From Mesorhizobium sp. STM 4661 (GTDB lineage Bacteria; Pseudomonadota; Alphaproteobacteria; Rhizobiales; Rhizobiaceae), in assembly GCF_000359125.1 (NCBI RefSeq), contig NZ_CAAF010000028.1, forward strand, positions 145,829-209,828: a stretch of DNA of 64,000 nt, written 5' to 3'. Positions 57,947-64,000 of this stretch are shown here, piece by piece. The position numbers were made by a program, and so were the translations under genes. Positions within the stretch are counted from its first letter, which is position 1, and each line of letters opens with the position of its first letter. Under the pieces are notes generated by a model. It did not search any database and was not told where the DNA came from. It saw only the letters and a program-made list of their open reading frames with translations.

Positions 57947-59236
57947 ATGCGACTGGGTGGAAGGCTGGCGGCGGCCATCGAAGTGCTGGAGGATATTAGC
58001 CGGCGCCACCGGCCGGTGGCCGACGCGCTGAGGGACTGGGGCCTGTCGCACCGCTTCGCCGGCGGCGGCGATCGCGCGGCGATCGGCAACATCGTCTATG
58101 ACGCGCTGCGCCGCAAGCGCTCCGCCGGCTGGCTGCTCGGCGAGGACACGCCGCGCGCGGTGGGCTTCGGCGCGCTGCTGCTTGAATGGGATCAAACGGC
58201 GCGGTCGTTGAACGAGGCACTCGACGGCGACAAGTTCGCGCCGCCCTTGCTGAGCGGCGACGAATTGAAAACGGTTGCCGACCGCCGGCTTGCCGATGCG
58301 CCGGCCGCGGTGCGGGCCGATATTCCCGATTGGTGCGAACCGCTCTTCGAACGGGCCTTCCCCGCGAGCTGGATCGGTGAGGGTGCGGCGCTCGCCACCC
58401 GTCCACCACTGGACATCAGGGTCAACACGCTGCAGGCCGATCGCGCCAAGGTGCTGGCGGAGCTGACGGAGACCGGCGCGAAAGCCGCTGACATCGCGCC
58501 GCACGCCATCCGCATTCCGCCGATCGATGGCGACGGCAGGCACCCGAACGTGCAGGCCGAACCGGCCTTCCAGAAGGGCTGGTTCGAGGTCCAGGACGAG
58601 GGCTCGCAGATCGTGGCGGCACTTGCCGGCGCCGAGCCCGGCATGCAGGTGCTCGATTTTTGCGCCGGCGCCGGCGGCAAGACGCTGGCGCTGTCGGCGG
58701 CCATGGACAATCGCGGCCAGGTCTTCGCCCACGACGCCGAAAAGGCGCGGCTGGCGCCGATCTTCGACCGCATTCGCCGCTCGGAAAACCGCAACGTGCA
58801 GATCGTCAGCAAGCCGGCTGAACTCGCGCCGCTGTCCGGCCACATGGACATCGTTCTGGTCGATGCGCCTTGCACCGGCAGCGGCACCTGGCGCCGCCGG
58901 CCCGATGCCAAATGGCGGCTGACGCAGAGACAGCTCGATGCCCGCAAGGCCGAGCAATCGGCGATCCTCGACGATGCCCGAGCCTTCGTCAAGCCTGGCG
59001 GCCTGCTCGTCTACATCACCTGCTCGGTCTTCGACGAGGAGAATGGCGACCAGGTCGCGGCCTTCAGGGAGCGCCATGACGGCTTTGTTCCGGTCGACCA
59101 CCGAGAACTCTGGGACAGCCGGTTTCCCGGCCATGCGGCTGCCGCACGCATTGGCGGCGCGGGCGGCATCTCGCTGTCGCCGTTGCTCAGCGGCACTGAC
59201 GGATTTTATCTCTGCGCGCTGCGCAAGGCTGGCTGA
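57947..59236 (+). CDS. RsmB/NOP2-family RNA (cytosine-5) methyltransferase
   Basis: 429 residues. An N-terminal NusB-like helical domain (about 1-140) and a Rossmann methyltransferase domain with VLDFCAGAGGKTLALSA (SAM site), VDAPCTGSGTWRRRPDAKWR (first catalytic Cys) and VYITCSVFDEENGDQV (second Cys). It probably makes m5C in 16S rRNA or another RNA. The start MRLGGRLAAAIEVLEDI is consistent with the family. Confidence 0.92.
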   Translation: MRLGGRLAAAIEVLEDISRRHRPVADALRDWGLSHRFAGGGDRAAIGNIVYDALRRKRSAGWLLGEDTPRAVGFGALLLEWDQTARSLNEALDGDKFAPPLLSGDELKTVADRRLADAPAAVRADIPDWCEPLFERAFPASWIGEGAALATRPPLDIRVNTLQADRAKVLAELTETGAKAADIAPHAIRIPPIDGDGRHPNVQAEPAFQKGWFEVQDEGSQIVAALAGAEPGMQVLDFCAGAGGKTLALSAAMDNRGQVFAHDAEKARLAPIFDRIRRSENRNVQIVSKPAELAPLSGHMDIVLVDAPCTGSGTWRRRPDAKWRLTQRQLDARKAEQSAILDDARAFVKPGGLLVYITCSVFDEENGDQVAAFRERHDGFVPVDHRELWDSRFPGHAAAARIGGAGGISLSPLLSGTDGFYLCALRKAG

Positions 59237-59360
59237 GCCCCGCCGGCAAACGAAACCGGGCGCGCCAGGATGGAATTGCTGCAGTGCAGCAAAAGCGATT
59301 GCCTGTCGCCCACGCCTCTGCAATAAGCTTTCCCTGAGATGTGCCTGAGGTGTGAAAGCA

Positions 59361-59825
59361 ATGGCCATGGCAGCAAAGATCGTACCCGCCCCCGACTATG
59401 AGGACCGCGTCAGGACGTCCTTCGCGCGCCAGAAGGCCATGACGACCATCGGCGCCGAACTGACGCTGGTGACGCCCGGCATCATCGAGATCGAGATGCC
59501 CTATTCGGCGGCGCTGACCCAGCAGCACGGCTTCCTCCACGCCGGCGTCATTTCGACGGCGCTGGATTCGGCCTGTGGCTACGCGGCGTTCTCGCTGATG
59601 CCGGAAAATTCCAGCGTGCTGACTATCGAGTTCAAGGTCAATCTCCTGGCGCCGGGCCGGGGCGAACGCTTCCTGTTCCGCGGCTCGGTGACAAAGCCTG
59701 GCCGCACCATCATCGTCGCCGACGGCCAGGCCTATGCCTTTGCCGCCGACGGCGAGGCCAAGCTGATCGCCACCATGACGGGAACGATGATGACGGTGGT
59801 GGGGCGCGATGGCATTGAAGGCTGA
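59361..59825 (+). CDS. Hotdog-fold thioesterase (PaaI family)
   Basis: 154 residues. The hotdog motif QQHGFLHAGVISTALDSACG holds the catalytic Asp and the His-Gly pair, and VLTIEFKVNLLAPGRGERFL gives the second sheet. It hydrolyses acyl-CoA thioesters in the cytoplasm. A GTG at 59352 and an ATG at 59367 are other starts. It runs directly into the next gene. Confidence 0.85.
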   Translation: MAMAAKIVPAPDYEDRVRTSFARQKAMTTIGAELTLVTPGIIEIEMPYSAALTQQHGFLHAGVISTALDSACGYAAFSLMPENSSVLTIEFKVNLLAPGRGERFLFRGSVTKPGRTIIVADGQAYAFAADGEAKLIATMTGTMMTVVGRDGIEG

Positions 59826-59829
59826 TCCG

Positions 59830-60495
59830 ATGCACAAGGCAGTCCGGATCGCGGGCAGGGATGTCCTCTTTGTCATGGCCGCCGAAGCCGAATACGGTCC
59901 GCATCTCAAGCGTCTGTTCACGCCTGTGATGACAGGGGTGGGGCCGGTCGAGGCGGCTGTCAGGCTCAGCGCCGAACTGTCCTGGCTGAAGTCCGAAAAG
60001 ACACTGCCGGACCTCGTCGTATCGCTCGGTTCGGCGGGCAGCCGCAGGCTTGAACAGACGGAAATCCACCAGGCCGTCTCGGTCGCCTACCGCGACATCG
60101 ACGCCTCGCCATTGGGCTTCGAGAAGGGTGCGACGCCGTTTCTCGACCTGCCGGTGACGGTGCCGCTGCCGTTCCGGATTCCAGGCATCAGGGAGGCGAC
60201 GCTGTCGACTGGCGGCGCGATCATTTCCGGGGGCGCCTATGATGCGATTGGCGAGGACATGGTCGACATGGAGACCTTTGCCTGTTTGCGCGCCTGCCAG
60301 TTGTTCGGCGTGCCGCTGGTCGGGCTGCGCGGCATTTCCGATGGCGCTGCCGACCTGAGGCATGTCGGCGACTGGAAGGAATATCTCCACGTCATCGACG
60401 AGAAGCTGGCCGATGCCGTCATGCGGCTCGACCAGGCAATCGGATCCGGCGCGCTGCAATTTCAATCATCGCGCGAAGACGCGGAATCGGATTGA
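59830..60495 (+). CDS. MTA/SAH nucleosidase-like phosphorylase-family protein
   Basis: 221 residues. It begins VLFVMAAEAEYGPHLKRL, then VVSLGSAGSR, DMVDMETFACLRACQ with the substrate Glu, and RGISDGAADLRHVGDWKEYL with the catalytic Asp. This is the outline of 5'-methylthioadenosine/S-adenosylhomocysteine nucleosidases. A start at 59809 inside the thioesterase gene is possible; GAAGG favours 59830. Probably co-transcribed with the thioesterase. Confidence 0.85.
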   Translation: MHKAVRIAGRDVLFVMAAEAEYGPHLKRLFTPVMTGVGPVEAAVRLSAELSWLKSEKTLPDLVVSLGSAGSRRLEQTEIHQAVSVAYRDIDASPLGFEKGATPFLDLPVTVPLPFRIPGIREATLSTGGAIISGGAYDAIGEDMVDMETFACLRACQLFGVPLVGLRGISDGAADLRHVGDWKEYLHVIDEKLADAVMRLDQAIGSGALQFQSSREDAESD

Positions 60496-60550
60496 GAGAG
60501 ACGCCTCGCAACCCATTGCGCCGACTCATTTCTTTCTCTAAACGCTCGCC

Positions 60551-62113
60551 ATGAAGACAGCCAATCACCCCGACACCGTCCTGATTGTCGATTTCGGCAG
60601 CCAGTTTACGCAGCTCATCGCCCGTCGCATCCGCGAGGCCGGCGTATTTTCCGAGATTGTGCCCTTCCAGTCGGCCGAAGCGGCCTTCAAGCGCATCGAG
60701 CCGAAGGCGGTGATCCTGTCCGGCGGCCCGGCCTCGACGTCGGACATTGGCAGCCCGCGCGCACCGCGGATCGTCTTCGACGCCGGCGTGCCGGTGCTCG
60801 GCATCTGCTATGGCCAGATGGCCATGTGCGTGCAGATGGGCGGTGTCGCCGAAAGCTCCGACCATCGCGAATTCGGCCGCGCCTTCGTCGAGATCGAGAA
60901 GGACAGCCCACTGTTCGAGGGCCTGTGGGCGCCCGGCCAGCGGCATCAGGTGTGGATGAGCCATGGCGACCGCGTCATCTCCTTGCCCAAGGGGTTCGAG
61001 GTGCTCGGCAAATCGGAGGGCTCGCCCTTCGCCATCTTCGGCAATGTCGAGCGCAAGATGTACGGCATCATGTTCCACCCCGAAGTGGTGCACACGCCGG
61101 ACGGGGCAAGACTGCTCAGGAATTTCGTCCACAACATCGCCGGCATCGAGGGCGACTGGACGATGCGCGCCTACCGCGAGCACGCCGTCGAGACGATCCG
61201 CAAGCAGGTCGGCAAGGGCAAGGTGATCTGCGCGCTGTCGGGCGGCGTCGATTCCTCGGTCGCGGCATTGCTGATCCACGAGGCGGTCGGCGATCAGCTC
61301 ACCTGCATCCTCGTCGACCACGGGTTGATGCGCAAGGACGAGGCATCAGGCGTGGTGGCGATGTTCCGCCAGCATTATAATCTGCCGCTGATCCTGGTCG
61401 ATGCTTCGGATCGGTTTATCGGTGCACTTGAGGGCGAGTCGGACCCCGAGAAAAAACGCAAGACCATCGGTAGGCTGTTCATCGAGGTGTTCGAGGAAGA
61501 GGCAGAGAGGCTCGGCGGCGCCGATTTCCTGGCGCAGGGCACGCTCTATCCCGATGTCATCGAAAGCGTCTCTTTCACCGGCGGCCCGTCGGTGACCATC
61601 AAGTCGCATCACAATGTCGGCGGCCTGCCCGAGCGCATGAACATGCAACTGGTCGAGCCGCTGCGCGAATTGTTCAAGGACGAGGTCAGGGCGCTCGGCA
61701 AGGAGCTCGGCCTGCCCGACAGCTTCATCGGCCGGCATCCGTTTCCCGGCCCCGGCCTCGCCATCCGCTGCCCGGGCGGCATCACTCGCGAAAAGCTGGA
61801 GATCCTGCGCGAGGCCGACGCCATCTATCTCGACGAGATCCGCAAGGCCGGCCTCTACGACGCCATCTGGCAGGCCTTCGTCGTGCTGCTGCCGGTGCAG
61901 ACCGTCGGCGTCATGGGCGACGGCCGCACCTACGAATTCGTCTGCGCGCTGCGCGCCGTCACCTCGGTCGACGGCATGACGGCGGATTTCTACCACTACG
62001 ACATGGCGTTCCTGGGTGCCGCCGCCACGCGCATCATCAACGAAGTGCGCGGCATCAACCGCGTCGTCTACGACGTGACGAGCAAGCCGCCGGGCACTAT
62101 CGAGTGGGAATGA
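60551..62113 (+). CDS. guaA: GMP synthase (glutamine-hydrolysing)
   Basis: 520 residues. The GATase domain (about 1-200) has [18 protein letters not shown] with the nucleophile Cys and [12 protein letters not shown] with the His/Glu; the ATP-PPase domain has [20 protein letters not shown], and the dimer domain ends in [14 protein letters not shown]. It converts XMP to GMP. The 3' end of guaA is a recognised target of integrative elements. Confidence 0.98.
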   Translation: MKTANHPDTVLIVDFGSQFTQLIARRIREAGVFSEIVPFQSAEAAFKRIEPKAVILSGGPASTSDIGSPRAPRIVFDAGVPVLGICYGQMAMCVQMGGVAESSDHREFGRAFVEIEKDSPLFEGLWAPGQRHQVWMSHGDRVISLPKGFEVLGKSEGSPFAIFGNVERKMYGIMFHPEVVHTPDGARLLRNFVHNIAGIEGDWTMRAYREHAVETIRKQVGKGKVICALSGGVDSSVAALLIHEAVGDQLTCILVDHGLMRKDEASGVVAMFRQHYNLPLILVDASDRFIGALEGESDPEKKRKTIGRLFIEVFEEEAERLGGADFLAQGTLYPDVIESVSFTGGPSVTIKSHHNVGGLPERMNMQLVEPLRELFKDEVRALGKELGLPDSFIGRHPFPGPGLAIRCPGGITREKLEILREADAIYLDEIRKAGLYDAIWQAFVVLLPVQTVGVMGDGRTYEFVCALRAVTSVDGMTADFYHYDMAFLGAAATRIINEVRGINRVVYDVTSKPPGTIEWE

Positions 62114-62805
62114 GGGGGTAGGCGGCAGCAACGTGGTTTCGGCTGGCTATCTGGCTATATTGACCTCCGTTCGCGTCTACGCTCCCGTCAACCTTATCCG
62201 GTTCGGTCTCCTTTCCAAGCAGCTTGGTCGACTTGAACGCGCTGGGCGGTGGATGTAAAGCGCCATTAGCATCGCGTAGGGCATTGGCGTACGATGGCGT
62301 GTAAATCGGCGGGACTACCCGGCGCCGATAGCTTCCACTCCCGGTTTGACCATCCTTGGTCGAACCTCAGCTCGGAACAATTGTTCGCCTATGGTCGCGT
62401 TCCATCGATACGCCGATCTTCCCCGAGGCGCTGGAGTGCGTCGTAGGCAAAAGCTGCAATCTCAACCGGTCATCGAGAACATTCGCGAAGAATTGCGATG
62501 CCAGCTGTTCGCCGCAGTCGCCGGCAGCCGGTAATATCGCACCAAAGAACATTCAGCGATGTCGTTCGCGCTGCACCGATCAGGATGCCGCCAGGTGACC
62601 GCTATCGCAGCCCCGAAAGCCTGTCGCTAGACTAGTTTCCGTCCATAAACATGCGCGCATTGCTTCGTTCCAGCCGATCAGCCGCAGCGAGTTTTCGCAG
62701 TTCTTCGGATGGGAAGTCTGCCGTGCCTGATCGGTTTTAGAAATCTCATCGCCTCGGGCCGGCGCAGCCCGCGAGTGCCTTTACGACAGGAGGCTATGAG
62801 CCTAT
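62114..62805. other. Gene-poor stretch after guaA
   Basis: About 690 bp with no supported gene on either strand. Short open stretches exist, such as a minus-strand fragment near 62645-62735 reading FPSEELRKLAAADRLERSN and stopping at a TAG, which may be a remnant of an unidentified gene. I found no repeat of the guaA 3' end within the window. Confidence 0.5.
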
Positions 62806-62829
62806 ATTGTTCTTCACAAGGAGAACAAT
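62806..62829. promoter_or_regulatory. Palindrome over the DUF433 gene ribosome site
   Basis: ATTGTTCT, 8 bases, AGAACAAT: perfect 8+8 dyad ending one base before the ATG at 62831; the AAGGAG ribosome site lies inside it. It suits autoregulation by an antitoxin or a translational hairpin. Confidence 0.6.
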
Positions 62830-62830
62830 T

Positions 62831-63481
62831 ATGAACACGCTCATTCGCATCTACACCCCCGCGGAGGCGGCCGCCGTAAGCGGGATCGGCATCAAAGCCG
62901 TTCACAACGCGATCGACAAACGCATTGTCGATACGGTGCCAAGCGCCACCCGACGCGCCGGCGGGATCGTCCGACGGGCTTTGACCGGTGAGGATTTGCT
63001 GCGGCTCAAGCTCTGGTACGGCGTGGGTGCGACACTCCCCGCCGATCGCCGCCGCCGCCTGTTCGAGGAAATCAAAGCTGCCCCAACTGCCAAGACCGTA
63101 AGGGCTGACGACCTGCTGATAGTCGACATCGCCGAGGCGCGCAAACAGCTGAAAGCCCGCATCGTCGATCTCGACGAAGCGGAGGCTGCAATTGGTCGCG
63201 TTAAGGGAGTTATGGGCGGAGAGCCGGTCTTCAAAGGAAGCCGCATCCCTGTGCGGATGATCGCGACGATGCTGGCGCAGGGCGTAGATGAAGTGGAGGT
63301 TATCGAGGGATATCCCAAGCTAACGTCGCGGATGATCGAGCTTGCTAGGATTTGGGTTGCCGCTCACCCCGCGCGCGGGCGGCCCAAGAAGCTCTCCGAG
63401 CGGGGCCTGAAAATAAAGTCGTCGAAGCGCGTGATCTTGAAGGGTGACCCACGGCAGTTGACCAGTACGAAACGCATGTGA
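62831..63481 (+). CDS. DUF433 domain protein, probable antitoxin
   Basis: 216 residues. The N-terminal part IRIYTPAEAAAVSGIGIKAV resembles a MerR-like helix-turn-helix; the C-terminal DUF433 domain has MGGEPVFKGSRIPVRMIATM and LAQGVDEVEVIEGYPKLTSR. DUF433 proteins are usual partners of DUF5615 PIN-like toxins. The stop is four bases before the next gene. The first-domain HTH suggests it also binds the upstream palindrome. Confidence 0.88.
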   Translation: MNTLIRIYTPAEAAAVSGIGIKAVHNAIDKRIVDTVPSATRRAGGIVRRALTGEDLLRLKLWYGVGATLPADRRRRLFEEIKAAPTAKTVRADDLLIVDIAEARKQLKARIVDLDEAEAAIGRVKGVMGGEPVFKGSRIPVRMIATMLAQGVDEVEVIEGYPKLTSRMIELARIWVAAHPARGRPKKLSERGLKIKSSKRVILKGDPRQLTSTKRM

Positions 63482-63485
63482 CGTC

Positions 63486-63878
63486 GTGAGATTTCTGATC
63501 GATGAGTGCTTGCACACGTCCTTGGTTGCGGTTGTGCGGGAACGTGGACATGAAGCAAGCCACGTCAACTGGCTCGGGCTGAGCGGAGAAACCGACTGGG
63601 GCTTGATGCCCCGCATCATCGAGGGGGATTTCACCTTTGTCACAAACAACGCCAAGGACTTCAGAAAGCTTTATGCCAAAGAGCCGGTTCACGCCGGCCT
63701 CATCATCGTCGTCCCTCAGGTCGCTCCCGACAAACAGAGGGAGCTCTTGGATAGTCTTCTTGGTGACCTCGGACCGGAAGAATTTCTCATCAATGAGATC
63801 ATTGAAATAGAGATCGATAACGGCGTTGCCGTCTTCACGCGATACGATCTGCCTCCGCCTGGCATTGGGGTCGATTAG
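63486..63878 (+). CDS. DUF5615 PIN-like toxin
   Basis: 130 residues from a GTG. It begins MRFLIDECLHTSLVAVVRER (PIN-like first Asp/Glu pair), then GETDWGLMPRIIEGDFTFVT and NNAKDFRKLY with the later acidic residue. The fold implies a metal-dependent RNase held by the DUF433 partner just upstream. It lies about 120 bases from the window end; nothing is recognised after it. Confidence 0.85.
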   Translation: MRFLIDECLHTSLVAVVRERGHEASHVNWLGLSGETDWGLMPRIIEGDFTFVTNNAKDFRKLYAKEPVHAGLIIVVPQVAPDKQRELLDSLLGDLGPEEFLINEIIEIEIDNGVAVFTRYDLPPPGIGVD

Positions 63879-64000
63879 AGATCAACCTGCGGCTTGCCCA
63901 TCAGGCGACGCGGTGGACGTCAGTTCTTTCGCCTTCGTTGGGTGAGCGCCCCGACGTCACGGCCAGAGCGCTCCTATCGTGCCAAGTCTCAATTAAAGGG

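Noticed and set aside
62356..62598. 80-codon frame after guaA
   Set aside because: No family features, no ribosome site and overlapping frames of equal quality on the other strand; left as non-coding.

Overview
The window is 64 kb of high-GC alphaproteobacterial chromosome, most likely from a Mesorhizobium-type rhizobium (Phyllobacteriaceae). The evidence is a small DUF768-type protein (11556-11810), intergenic palindromes of rhizobial type, the short-form HisG/HisZ pair, and the gene set as a whole. I saw no rRNA, tRNA, CRISPR array, transposase or intact integrase. Species cannot be named from sequence alone.

Region 1 (1-11.2 kb) is sugar and sugar-acid catabolism. A minus-strand series runs from a ketopantoate-reductase-like gene through a ribose-type ABC transporter (ATPase, permease, binding protein), a metallo-beta-lactamase-fold hydrolase, a zinc alcohol dehydrogenase and a fumarylacetoacetase-family gene cut by the window edge. 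A GntR/FCD regulator lies divergently. Next come a second GntR regulator with an SDR dehydrogenase, divergent from mannonate dehydratase uxuA; two copies of one 12-mer mark the likely operator. A decayed CoA-transferase subunit follows uxuA.

Region 2 (11.2-25.2 kb) is mixed housekeeping: DUF768 protein, DmpA-type aminopeptidase, xseA, a LysR regulator, a DUF1127 protein, a hicAB module, a DUF937 protein with 93-bp tandem repeats, gshA, rsmE, a divergent pair of unknown gene and glutamine amidotransferase, a metallophosphatase, and lldD with its GntR regulator.

Region 3 (25.2-41 kb) holds a DUF3422 gene, then a glycolate oxidase operon glcD-(DUF559)-glcE-(DUF4870-like)-glcF. The DUF559 gene is enclosed by a 64-nt inverted repeat (63/64 identical) and looks like a recent insertion into the operon. 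A palindrome before glcD has the same geometry as one before the lldD regulator, suggesting joint control of lactate and glycolate oxidation. Then come folD, an L,D-transpeptidase, tag, hisS, hisZ, hisG and an acyl-CoA synthetase.

Region 4 (41-60.5 kb) holds a DUF992 protein, an RND efflux pair, a secreted Cys-rich protein, a ChaA-type antiporter, a LysR-controlled NmrA/DUF924 pair, an alpha/beta hydrolase, a CadC-like regulator, oxyR/katG, aqpZ, a frameshifted hydrolase, an RsmB-family methyltransferase, a thioesterase and an MTA/SAH-nucleosidase-like gene. A short acyl-CoA synthetase remnant sits at 50.1 kb.

Region 5 (60.5-64 kb) is guaA, then about 700 bp with no supported gene, then a DUF433/DUF5615 toxin-antitoxin pair whose leader carries an 8+8 palindrome over the ribosome binding site. 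The 3' end of guaA is a known integration target for mobile elements, including one part of the tripartite Mesorhizobium ICEs, so this end may be an island border or an empty site.
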